Assembly (NCBI RefSeq): GCF_001039575.1
Contig: NZ_JIBT01000032.1
Coordinates: 44,048-108,047 of the forward strand
DNA length: 64,000 bases
DNA from: Halomonas sp. PR-M31
Lineage (GTDB): Bacteria > Pseudomonadota > Gammaproteobacteria > Pseudomonadales > Halomonadaceae
Reading direction: 5' to 3'
Shown here: in pieces, positions 19,902 to 27,128 of the stretch
Numbering within the stretch: position 1 is the first letter of the stretch
How the letters are laid out: each line of letters opens with the position of its first letter
Program-made: the position numbers and the translations under genes
The notes under the pieces: generated by a model
Seen by the model: only the letters and a program-made list of their open reading frames with translations
Told to the model about the DNA's origin: nothing
Database searches by the model: none

Positions 19902-20693
19902 ATGAGTCGCACTGTAGACAAGAGTCGCTCTGGGCGCCCGGACATCGCCGAATACTTGGCTGAAGCCATCTTCAGCGGTCGTTACCGGCCAGGGGATTTT
20001 GTGCCTCGCGAGGTTGATCTGTGCGATCAGTTTGGTGTCAGTCGTAGCACCGTACGCAGTGCTCTCCAGTTATTAGTGGCCGTAGGCCTGTTGAAACGTA
20101 TTTCCGGACAGGGCACGCGAGTGCGAGAGCTGGCCGAGTGGCATCTGCTCGACCCTCGGGTCAGCGCCTGGTTGGCACGGTTCGCTCAACCCAACCCGAG
20201 TATTCAGCGCGAAATATTCGCCTTCCGCATTGCCGTGGAGCCCTTCGTCGCGCGCCTGGCCGCAGAGCATGCCACCGCCGTGGATCTATTGGCGATTGAA
20301 ATCGCCTATGACGGCATGATCAATGCCCTTGAACAAAGTGATTTATGCTGGGAAGGGCGTACCCACAATGAATACGACGTCGATTTTCATGAAGCGATCT
20401 TCACGGCGTCCCACAACCTTGTCTGGGCACAGATCAGCCATGTGCTGAAGCCTGCCATTGCCCTTTTGGTGGAAAAATCCAATCACAGTGCCGATGAGCT
20501 TCAAGACAGCATGGAGCGTCATCGTCGGGTCATGGAAGCCATTCGCCTGCGCCAGCCGCAACAGGCTGCCGAGGCGGCACTGGCGGTGCTGGAGCGCACC
20601 GGAAGGGACTTGGGGCTGAAAGAGCTATTTTCGGTTCTGCCGGTTCTCGAATCCCAAGTAACAACGCACGAAGTTCAAACAACAGATGTGTAA
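19902..20693 (+). CDS. GntR-family transcriptional regulator (FadR/FCD subgroup), aldonate-operon regulator
   Basis: A 263-residue DNA-binding repressor. The N-terminal winged helix-turn-helix (IAEYLAEAIFSGRYRPGDFVP, then DLCDQFGVSRSTVRSALQLLVAVGLL) is followed by an all-helical FCD ligand domain with the metal/ligand acids and histidines (EIFAFRIAVEP, DVDFHEAIFTASHN, HRRVMEAI). It resembles DgoR-type galactonate repressors. The start at 19902 (MSRTVDKS) is preferred because the upstream in-frame ATGs at 19842 and 19854 lie in the promoter/operator. It ends 10 bases before dctP, so it is the first gene of the operon and likely controls it together with itself. Confidence 0.88.
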   Translation: MSRTVDKSRSGRPDIAEYLAEAIFSGRYRPGDFVPREVDLCDQFGVSRSTVRSALQLLVAVGLLKRISGQGTRVRELAEWHLLDPRVSAWLARFAQPNPSIQREIFAFRIAVEPFVARLAAEHATAVDLLAIEIAYDGMINALEQSDLCWEGRTHNEYDVDFHEAIFTASHNLVWAQISHVLKPAIALLVEKSNHSADELQDSMERHRRVMEAIRLRQPQQAAEAALAVLERTGRDLGLKELFSVLPVLESQVTTHEVQTTDV

Positions 20694-20703
20694 GGAGACG
20701 CTC

Positions 20704-21723
20704 ATGATGTCACGTATGCCCCTCAAGTCGCTTACCGTTGCGGTGCTCGGCACATTGGCCTTCAACGCCCAGGCCGCGGAATATGAATGGACCTTCCAGA
20801 CCTCGGAAACCTCCGGCGAGCCTCAGTTCGAGATCAAGAAGGCCTGGGCCGACGAGGTCGAGGAAAAATCCGACGGTCGCATTCAGATCGAGATCCTACC
20901 GGTCAATGCGGTGGTTCAAGCCAACCAGACCCTACAGGCGGTCAAGTCCGGCATCCTGCAGGGGCATCTGACCGATCCCAGCTACTTCACCGGGCAGAAT
21001 CCGGCCTTCGGCATGTTGGGTAACCTAGTCGGTGCCTGGGGCGATCCCGAGGAATTTCTCGACTACATGCGCAATGCCGGGGGTGAAGAGCTCTACAACG
21101 AGCTGGTCGAGCCTTATGGCCTGCATCTGATTGGCGCCGCGGCAACGGGCCTCGAAGCCTTGCCTTCCAAGCGACCGATTCGCACCGTTGACGATCTTAA
21201 GGGGCTGAAGCTGCGTGCTCCGGAGGGCATGGTCTACAACATCTTCGAGAAAGCCGGTGCCACACCGGTAAATCTGCCCGGCTCCGAGGTCTATACCGCC
21301 CTGGAAAAGGGCGTCATCGATGCGGCGGACTACACCGTTTTCGCTACCAATTACCAGCAAGGGCTGTACGAGTTCGCGCCGTATCCCAGCTATCCGGGCT
21401 TTCACTCCCTGCCCATGGTGGCGGTGTCTCTCAACAAGGATATCTGGGATAGCCTGCCGGACGATCTGAAAAGCATGCTTGAAAGCACCGTCGTCGACAT
21501 GGGCGACGAGATGGTGGCCAAGCTCAAAGAGCTCGATCAGAAAGCGGTGGAAGAGGTGCGTCAGAACCCGGACATCGAGATTATCGACCTGCCCGATGAG
21601 GAACGCGCCAAGTTTCGTAACATCGCCGAAGAAGAATGGGCTGCCTGGGCCGAGAAGAACGACATGACCCGCAAGGTTTATGACTCGGTGACCGCCTATC
21701 TCAAAGAAAACGATCTGATGTAA
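20704..21723 (+). CDS. dctP: TRAP transporter substrate-binding protein DctP
   Basis: Periplasmic receptor of a tripartite TRAP transporter that captures a carboxylate substrate for sodium-driven uptake. It is 339 residues. The signal peptide MMSRMPLKSLTVAVLGTLAFNAQAA ends at an AQA-A cleavage site. The TRAP receptor hallmark LKGLKLRAPEG supplies the conserved Arg that salt-bridges the substrate carboxylate. AAGGAG precedes the ATG at 20704, with a second ATG one codon later. The neighbouring dgoA and dgoK suggest galactonate or a related sugar acid as substrate (inference). A REP array and terminator separate it from dctQM, consistent with the receptor being made in excess of the membrane subunits. 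Confidence 0.92.
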   Translation: MMSRMPLKSLTVAVLGTLAFNAQAAEYEWTFQTSETSGEPQFEIKKAWADEVEEKSDGRIQIEILPVNAVVQANQTLQAVKSGILQGHLTDPSYFTGQNPAFGMLGNLVGAWGDPEEFLDYMRNAGGEELYNELVEPYGLHLIGAAATGLEALPSKRPIRTVDDLKGLKLRAPEGMVYNIFEKAGATPVNLPGSEVYTALEKGVIDAADYTVFATNYQQGLYEFAPYPSYPGFHSLPMVAVSLNKDIWDSLPDDLKSMLESTVVDMGDEMVAKLKELDQKAVEEVRQNPDIEIIDLPDEERAKFRNIAEEEWAAWAEKNDMTRKVYDSVTAYLKENDLM

Positions 21724-21742
21724 GACTAACGTGCTTATGCAT

Positions 21743-22058
21743 GCGGGAGCTCGCATCAGCAAGCGATGGGGTCTCCCCATCGCCCGATAAATCGGGCTCC
21801 TACAAAAGCTAACGGTTTCGTTTATTGGTAGGAGCTCGCATCAGCAAGCGATGGGGTCTCCCCATCGCCCGATAATTCGGGCCCCCGCAAAAGTCGGCGG
21901 TCTTGCTTGTTGGTAGGAGCTTGCTTCAGCGAGCGATAGGGGTCTCCCCATCGCCCGATAAATCGGGCTCCTACAAAAGCCAACGATTTCGTTTATTGGT
22001 AGGAGCTCGCTTCAGCGAGCGATGCGGGTGTCATCATTGCTCAACGAATCGGGCTCCC
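21743..22058 (+). repeat. Tandem array of four REP-type palindromic units between dctP and dctQ
   Basis: Four copies begin at 21743, 21828, 21913 and 21999, a period of 85-86 bases. Each roughly 61-base unit has an outer stem (GTAGGAGC / GCTCCTAC) enclosing three hairpins: TCGCT...AGCGA, GATGGGG/CCCCATC and CCCGAT/ATCGGG. Units are joined by a conserved 24-25 base linker (AAAAGC...TTTATTG type). Unit 1 has a mutated left end (GCGGGAGC), unit 2 a mutated right end (GCCCCCGC), and unit 4 has lost the middle hairpin. The GTAGGAGC...AGCGA start resembles Pseudomonas REP elements mobilised by RAYT transposases. No RAYT gene is in the window. The intra-operon position suggests a role in mRNA stability. 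Confidence 0.85.
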
Positions 22059-22067
22059 AAGCACACT

Positions 22068-22099
22068 GAAGGAATCTGCTCGGATTCCTTCTGTTTTTT
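22068..22099 (+). terminator. Intra-operon terminator/attenuator before dctQ
   Basis: A GAAGGAATC / GATTCCTTC stem with a 6-nt loop is followed by TGTTTTTT. It sits 17 bases before the dctQ start codon, inside an otherwise contiguous operon, so it probably gives partial read-through. Confidence 0.75.
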
Positions 22100-22115
22100 G
22101 TTTAGAGGATAGGTC

Positions 22116-22744
22116 ATGTCACCACACCCACCTTCTAATAAGGGTTCTCCAAAGCCCGAGGAAGACGAACTCGCCGGCCCGACCTCCGGAGAAGCCACGA
22201 CTCAGCCTGACCCGGTCAGAAGCAGGTTCGACAAGGGAATAGTCTGGTGCGGACGAGGCGCCGCCTGGCTGATATTCATCGCCATGGCGATCAGTGTTTT
22301 CGAGGTCATCATGCGCTACGGCTTTGATTCCCCCACCTCCTGGGTACATGAGTCCGTGGTCATGCTGGTGGCGGTGAGTTTTTCCTTGGGCGGCCCGGTG
22401 GCTCTGGCCAGCAATCGCCACATTCGCGTGCGGGTGCTCTATGACACCGTCGGGCCGCGTTTCAAACTGTGGCTCGATCGCTTCAACGATCTGGTGACCC
22501 TTGGTTTTTGCGTAGGAATGAGCTACGCGCCTATGTCATGTTCTGGGACGCTTCCCACAACCCGTTGGGCGAGTGGTCGCTGGAACGCTCCGGCACCTAC
22601 TGGAATCCGCCTTTTCCAGCGTTGGTCAAGGGTGTGATCATGCTGGCGCTGATCATCATGTGCGTGCAGTCACTGATTCATCTCGTTCAATCGTTACGCG
22701 CGCGACCCGATGATCGCGTCGAGGACGCAGGGGAGGCACGCTGA
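22116..22744 (+). CDS. dctQ: TRAP transporter small permease DctQ (frameshifted in this sequence)
   Basis: The small membrane subunit of the TRAP transporter, normally with four membrane helices. The first frame gives a Pro/Glu-rich N-terminal tail, then helices GAAWLIFIAMAISVFEVIMRYGF, ESVVMLVAVSFSLGGPVALA and the characteristic ASNRHIRVRVL loop. After LGFCVGMSYA, near base 22528, the frame is lost. The correct continuation (AYVMFWDASHNPLGEW and the last helix VIMLALIIMCVQSLIHL) is one frame over and ends at the dctM start. One missing G (GCGCC where GCGGCC is expected) explains it. The final stop overlaps the dctM ATG by one base (TGATG). Confidence 0.85.
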
Positions 22745-24045
22745 TGGAAATCGCGGACGGAACGCTGCTGCTCGTTGGGGCGATCTTTGCCCTGCTGGTG
22801 ACTGGCCTGCCCCTGGCCTTCGTTACGGGGCTCGTCGCCTTGGCCTTCACTTTTGGCTGGTTCGGCCCCAATGCGCTGCCTCTGGTGACCAGTCGGGTCT
22901 ATGGCTTCGTCACGGAATACTCCCTGGTGGCGGTGCCGATGTTCGTGTTGATGGCATCCTTGCTCGATCGATCCGGGATCGCCAAGGATCTATTCAACGC
23001 CATGCGGGTATTTGCCGGCCGTCTGCCCGGCGGTGTCGCCATTCAGACCGTGGTGGTGGCGTTCTTCCTGGCGGCGCTATCCGGGATCATTGGCGGTGAA
23101 ATAGTGCTATTGGGCATTCTTGCCTTGCCCCAGATGCTGCGGCTTGGTTACGACAAACATCTTTCCATCGGGGTAGTGTGCGCCGGCGGCTCCCTGGGGA
23201 CCATGATGCCGCCCTCTATTGTGTTGATCATTTACGGTCTGATTGCCAGCGAATCCATCGCCGATCTGTTCACCGCGGCCATCACCCCGGCGATGATTCT
23301 GATGGGCAGCTACATTGCCTACATTCTGGTGCGCTGCTTGAAAAATCCCAAGCTGGGACCGCCCATGACCGAGGCGGATCGCCAGGAAGGGTTCGCTACC
23401 AAAGGGAAGGCGCTCAAGGCAATCATCATCCCGGGCCTGATTGCTTTCATGGTGCTGGGATCGATCTATGGCGGGGTGGCCTCGGTCACCGAGGCGGCAG
23501 CGATGGGGGTGTTCGGTGTGCTATTGGCGGTGGTCGGACGTGGCGAGTTCTCCTTCAAGACCCTGCACGAGAGCCTGAGCCAGACCCTGACCACCTGCGG
23601 CATGATCATCTGGATCGGTATCGGCGCAGCCGCCCTGGTGGGGGTCTACAATCTGATGGGTGGCAATCGTTTCATCTCCCAGTTGATTTTGGGATTGGAC
23701 GTCGAGCCGATCATGATCATCCTGGTGATGATGGGCATTCTGCTGATGCTGGGCATGTTCCTCGACTGGATTGGCGTTGCCATGCTGACCCTGCCGATCT
23801 TCGTGCCCATCGTCGAGCAGTTAGGCTACAGCCCGATCTGGTTCGGCATTCTGTTTGCGGTCAACATGCAGGTGTCGTTCCTGTCGCCGCCCTTTGGTCC
23901 CGCCGCCTTTTATCTCAAGGGGGTGGCGCCACCTGGCATCAGCCTCAAGGATATCTTCGTATCCTTGCTGCCGTTCATCGCGATTCAGCTGTGCGTGTTG
24001 ATGGCACTGTTGGTGTGGCCGAATCTTGCGATGTGGTTGGTTTGA
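22744..24045 (+). CDS. dctM: TRAP transporter large permease DctM
   Basis: The transport subunit, an elevator-type membrane protein. It is 433 residues with about 11-12 hydrophobic helices. Family signatures are visible: YSLVAVPMFVLMASLLDRSGI, GGSLGTMMPPSIVLIIYG, SVTEAAAMG, and the C-terminal DWIGVAMLTLPIFVPI and SFLSPPFGPAAFYLKGVAPP. It is translationally coupled to dctQ by a one-base overlap and followed after 15 bases by dgoA. With DctP and DctQ it would import the sugar acid degraded by the next two enzymes. Confidence 0.95.
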   Translation: MEIADGTLLLVGAIFALLVTGLPLAFVTGLVALAFTFGWFGPNALPLVTSRVYGFVTEYSLVAVPMFVLMASLLDRSGIAKDLFNAMRVFAGRLPGGVAIQTVVVAFFLAALSGIIGGEIVLLGILALPQMLRLGYDKHLSIGVVCAGGSLGTMMPPSIVLIIYGLIASESIADLFTAAITPAMILMGSYIAYILVRCLKNPKLGPPMTEADRQEGFATKGKALKAIIIPGLIAFMVLGSIYGGVASVTEAAAMGVFGVLLAVVGRGEFSFKTLHESLSQTLTTCGMIIWIGIGAAALVGVYNLMGGNRFISQLILGLDVEPIMIILVMMGILLMLGMFLDWIGVAMLTLPIFVPIVEQLGYSPIWFGILFAVNMQVSFLSPPFGPAAFYLKGVAPPGISLKDIFVSLLPFIAIQLCVLMALLVWPNLAMWLV

Positions 24046-24060
24046 GAATAGGAGTCGAGC

Positions 24061-24747
24061 ATGAACGAAACACGTCGAGCTGCCCTGCAGGCGGCTCTCG
24101 AGAAATTGCCCTTGGTCGCCATTCTGAGAGGCGTGCGACCCGAGGAGATAGACGGGATCTTTGATGCGCTGGTTGAGATCGGCTTCAAGATGATTGAAAT
24201 TCCGCTCAATTCGCCTTCTGCCTTCGAGAGTATCGAACGCATTGCCAAGCGCTGCCCCGAAGACGTGGTGATCGGGGCGGGCACGGTGCTCGATCCAGCG
24301 GCCTGCGCGCGACTTGCCGAGCTCGATGCACCAATTCTCATTACACCCAATACGAATACCGCGGTGATCAACGAGGCAGTGGCTCAAGGGCTTGCGCCGA
24401 TGATTGGCTGCATGACGCCGACAGAGGCCCTGGCCGCCGTAGCGGCAGGAGCCACGACCTTGAAACTCTTTCCCGCGGCACGCCTGGGTGTCGGTTACTT
24501 CAAGGATCTCAAGGCGGTGCTGCCGCCGGAACTGCCGGTCTTTGCCGTGGGCGGCATTGGCAAGGACAACATGAGCGAATGGATGAGCGCCGGCATCGAT
24601 GGGTTTGGCTTCGGCGGCAGTGTCTATCGCCCTGGCTGGACGGCAAAGAAGGTGGAGGATCATGGTCGGGAACTGATCGCCGAATGGCGCCGAGTGCGGG
24701 AGACGCAAATCCAGGCGGAGTTCTTCGAGCGTGAGGCGGATGCATGA
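24061..24747 (+). CDS. dgoA: 2-dehydro-3-deoxy-6-phosphogalactonate aldolase
   Basis: Class I aldolase that splits KDPGal into pyruvate and glyceraldehyde 3-phosphate, the last step of De Ley-Doudoroff galactonate breakdown. It is 228 residues of the KDPG-aldolase family. Visible motifs are LVAILRGVRPEE, the DgoA-typical IEIPLNSPSAFESI, IGAGTVL, ITPNTNTAVI and the Schiff-base lysine in TTLKLFPAARLG. The EIPLNSP segment argues for DgoA over Eda (KDPG). A C-terminal extension (QIQAEFFEREADA) is unusual but short. It overlaps dgoK by 4 bases (ATGA). Confidence 0.88.
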   Translation: MNETRRAALQAALEKLPLVAILRGVRPEEIDGIFDALVEIGFKMIEIPLNSPSAFESIERIAKRCPEDVVIGAGTVLDPAACARLAELDAPILITPNTNTAVINEAVAQGLAPMIGCMTPTEALAAVAAGATTLKLFPAARLGVGYFKDLKAVLPPELPVFAVGGIGKDNMSEWMSAGIDGFGFGGSVYRPGWTAKKVEDHGRELIAEWRRVRETQIQAEFFEREADA

Positions 24748-25658
24748 ATCAACTGCCAGAACGCTTGATTGCGATCGATTGGGGAACCAGCAATTTCCGC
24801 GCCTTTCTGGTTGATGCCAGCAGCGGTGAGTGTCTGGAGAGCCGGCGCTCCGAGGCGGGGCTGCGCGCCTTGAGCAGTGCGGAGTTCCCGCATTACTGCG
24901 CTGCACAGATTGATGATTGGCGTGATGAAGGGCGCGTGCCGGTTTATCTTGCCGGCATGGTTGGCTCTGCCCGAGGCTGGAGTGAGGCACCTCAGCTAGA
25001 TCTTCCGGTGAGCGCCAGCGATCTGGCGGATCATGTCGTGGCAGCGCCTGGGCTCGATAACGCCTGGATAGCGCCCGGGGTCAAGGTGGTGACGGTCGAT
25101 CAGGTGGATGTCATGCGCGGGGAGGAAATCCAGGCCTTTGGTGCTCTCGCCATGAACAGTGATGACACGGCGCTGTGCTGTCTGCCGGGCACTCACAGCA
25201 AGTGGGTGCGCCTGGAGGCAGGGCGGATGGTCGATTTCACGACCCTGATGACCGGCGAGCTATATCATGCGGTGCGCTTTCATACCCTGCCCGGTGAACC
25301 TGATCGAGGCAGTGAAGCCTTCGATGAAAAAGGCTTTGAGCAGGGCATGGAGGCGGCGCGACATCCCTCGGGCCCGTTACATGCCCTGTTCGAGGCGCGC
25401 AGTCGGCATTTATATGCCGGGCTTGCCGCCACCCAGGTAGGCAGTTTTATCTCCGGGGTGCTGATCGGCAGTGAAGTCCGTACTCAGCGAGCATTGTTTC
25501 CTGACGCCAATAAGATACTGCTGGTCGGCTCCAGTACGCTCAACGCGCTTTATCGGCAGGCCTTGGAAAAAGAGGGGTTTATCGTTCAGGAAGTCGACAG
25601 CGACAGCGCTATCTTGGCAGGAATATGCGCTCTGGCTAGGCGCCACCGTAATTCCTAG
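24744..25658 (+). CDS. dgoK: 2-dehydro-3-deoxygalactonokinase
   Basis: Sugar-acid kinase that phosphorylates KDGal to KDPGal for DgoA. It is 304 residues of the DgoK family: the N-terminal phosphate loop LIAIDWGTSNFRAFLVD, YLAGMVGSARGW, CCLPGTHSKWVRLEAG, DFTTLMTGELYHAV and the C-terminal ILLVGSSTLNALYRQAL. The operon has no dehydratase gene to make KDGal, so DgoD or another source must be encoded elsewhere, or a deoxy-sugar acid is imported directly. Its stop codon shares the palindrome CTAG with the stop of the convergent gntK gene. Confidence 0.92.
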   Translation: MNQLPERLIAIDWGTSNFRAFLVDASSGECLESRRSEAGLRALSSAEFPHYCAAQIDDWRDEGRVPVYLAGMVGSARGWSEAPQLDLPVSASDLADHVVAAPGLDNAWIAPGVKVVTVDQVDVMRGEEIQAFGALAMNSDDTALCCLPGTHSKWVRLEAGRMVDFTTLMTGELYHAVRFHTLPGEPDRGSEAFDEKGFEQGMEAARHPSGPLHALFEARSRHLYAGLAATQVGSFISGVLIGSEVRTQRALFPDANKILLVGSSTLNALYRQALEKEGFIVQEVDSDSAILAGICALARRHRNS

Positions 25659-26167
25659 CGCTCGTTCAGCTGGGCAAGAAAGCGCTCGACGATGGCTTTC
25701 GGGGAATAGCGAACATCCAGACAGATGGCTTCGTCATCGTTCGGCGGCTCCAGGGTTTGCAGCTGACTGTCGAGCATGTGTTCGCCGGTGAAAAAGTGTG
25801 TTTTGCGAGCGCTCAGTCGCTTTAGCAGCACGTTACGGCTAGCCTCCAGATAAAGAATGTTCAATGCCGGCGCGCCTTGGCGCAAGACATCACGATAGCG
25901 CTTCTTGAGAGCGGAGCAGGCGATCACCACGTCGCGTCCCTGCCGGCGATAATGATCAAAGAGATCGCTTAGCGTCATAAGCCACTCTTTACGATCCTCG
26001 TCGTCAAGAGGCTCTCCACGCGCCATCTTGGCCACGTTCAAAGGGCTATGGTGGTCATCCGCATCGATGAACTCAGCCCCCATCGCAACAGCGATATCCC
26101 GGCCGATATGGGATTTCCCCGAGCCGGAAACTCCCATTACCAGTATGCAGCGCGCTGAATCATTCAT
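25655..26167 (-). CDS. gntK: Gluconokinase
   Basis: A P-loop kinase that phosphorylates D-gluconate to 6-phosphogluconate. It is 170 residues of the GntK/shikimate-kinase-like family: Walker A VMGVSGSGKS, the substrate region FIDADDHHSPLNVAKMARGEPLDDEDR, CSALKKRYRDVLR and VLLKRLSARKTHFF. Twenty-three further in-frame codons upstream do not match the family, so the start is set at MNDSARC. It is convergent with dgoK with a 4-base overlap. It handles a different aldonate from DgoK, which suggests a local cluster of sugar-acid use without proving one. Confidence 0.93.
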   Translation of the reverse strand: MNDSARCILVMGVSGSGKSHIGRDIAVAMGAEFIDADDHHSPLNVAKMARGEPLDDEDRKEWLMTLSDLFDHYRRQGRDVVIACSALKKRYRDVLRQGAPALNILYLEASRNVLLKRLSARKTHFFTGEHMLDSQLQTLEPPNDDEAICLDVRYSPKAIVERFLAQLNER

Positions 26168-26216
26168 TGCGGTTGAAGATCGATATGATAGGAAAGGTTG
26201 TTTTCTATTAGAAGGT

Positions 26217-26245
26217 TTCTCCTCGGCGCACCGCACCGAGGAGAA
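26217..26245 (-). terminator. Hairpin downstream of the GlsB-type gene
   Basis: A 10-bp stem (TTCTCCTCGG / CCGAGGAGAA) with a 9-nt loop, placed 14 bases after the stop of the minus-strand membrane gene and within the 5' region of gntK. There is little T-tract on the minus strand, so it may be a weak terminator or an RNA-stabilising hairpin. Confidence 0.45.
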
Positions 26246-26258
26246 AAGCCAAGAGCCG

Positions 26259-26507
26259 TTACTTCTTCACCATCCGATAGATGACCAGCAATACGATGGC
26301 ACCCAGCACCGCTACGACGAAGCTGCCCAGGTTGAAGCCGGTGACCGAGCCAAAACCCAGCGCCGAGCCGATCCAGCCGCCGACCACGGCGCCCAGAATA
26401 CCGATGATGATGGTGACGATGAAGCCACCAGGGTCTTTGCCGGGCATGATGAGTTTGGCAATGACGCCGGCAATGAGACCGAAAACGATCCAGGCAAGAA
26501 TACCCAT
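26259..26507 (-). CDS. GlsB/YeaQ/YmgE-family stress membrane protein
   Basis: An 82-residue, very hydrophobic inner-membrane protein of the transglycosylase-associated family. It has three helices (ILAWIVFGLIAGVIAKLIM, FIVTIIIGILGAVVGGWIG and FVVAVLGAIVLLVIYRMV) and the family motifs PGKDPGGFI and GxxG repeats. The molecular role is unknown; homologues are induced in stress and stationary phase. GGAAAC precedes the ATG. It is divergent from nrdR across 135 bases that contain TATA-rich elements. Confidence 0.9.
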   Translation of the reverse strand: MGILAWIVFGLIAGVIAKLIMPGKDPGGFIVTIIIGILGAVVGGWIGSALGFGSVTGFNLGSFVVAVLGAIVLLVIYRMVKK

Positions 26508-26642
26508 GGTGTTTCCTTACGCTTGGGAATGAGCCCTCTATAATGGAGGTAACGACTAGATACGACAAGACTTAGCATCTTGCACTATAAGTAGATCAAG
26601 CCGGTACAATAAAGATCACATGCTCATGCTGGATGCCTGCTC

Positions 26643-27125
26643 ATGCACTGTCCTTTTTGTGGATCTCAAGATACCCGGGTAACTGACTCGCGCCTGGTCG
26701 CCGAAGGTGATCAGGTGCGCCGTCGTCGCCAGTGTGCAAGCTGTGGTGAGCGCTTCACTACCTACGAAACTGCTGAGCTGATCATGCCTCGCGTCATCAA
26801 GGCCGACGACTCTCGGGAAGATTTCAATGAAGCCAAGCTGCGGGCAGGCATGTTGCGTGCCCTGGAAAAACGCCCGGTAAGCGCCGAGTCCATCGAAGCG
26901 GCGGTAGAACGTATCCGCCAACGTCTGCGAGCCCGGGGCGAGCGCGAGGTTGACGCGCGAGAGATCGGCGGAGAAGTGATGCATGCGCTCAAGCGACTCG
27001 ATCAAGTGGCTTATATTCGCTTTGCGTCCGTCTATCGACGCTTTCAGGATCTCGATGAGTTTCGCGCCGAGATCGACCGTCTGGCCCAGGAGCCTGGATT
27101 CTCTTCTCAAGAGGATGAGCAGTAG
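26643..27125 (+). CDS. nrdR: Transcriptional repressor NrdR
   Basis: A nucleotide-sensing repressor of ribonucleotide reductase genes. It is 160 residues: an N-terminal zinc ribbon (MHCPFCGS and [15 protein letters not shown]) and an ATP-cone domain ([30 protein letters not shown]). Its usual place before ribD is kept. It ends 3 bases before the ribD start, so the two are probably co-transcribed. No nrd genes are in the window. Confidence 0.97.
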   Translation: MHCPFCGSQDTRVTDSRLVAEGDQVRRRRQCASCGERFTTYETAELIMPRVIKADDSREDFNEAKLRAGMLRALEKRPVSAESIEAAVERIRQRLRARGEREVDAREIGGEVMHALKRLDQVAYIRFASVYRRFQDLDEFRAEIDRLAQEPGFSSQEDEQ

Positions 27126-27128
27126 GCA

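Noticed and set aside
21913..21974. tRNA-like cloverleaf
   Set aside because: The four-way folding is suggestive, but there is no T-loop GTTCRANYC, no anticodon arm of proper size and no CCA-ready acceptor. It is a REP unit.
21743..22058. CRISPR array
   Set aside because: The intervals between repeats are themselves similar and short (24-25 bases), the units are self-complementary cloverleaf-like palindromes, and no cas gene is present. REP elements fit better.
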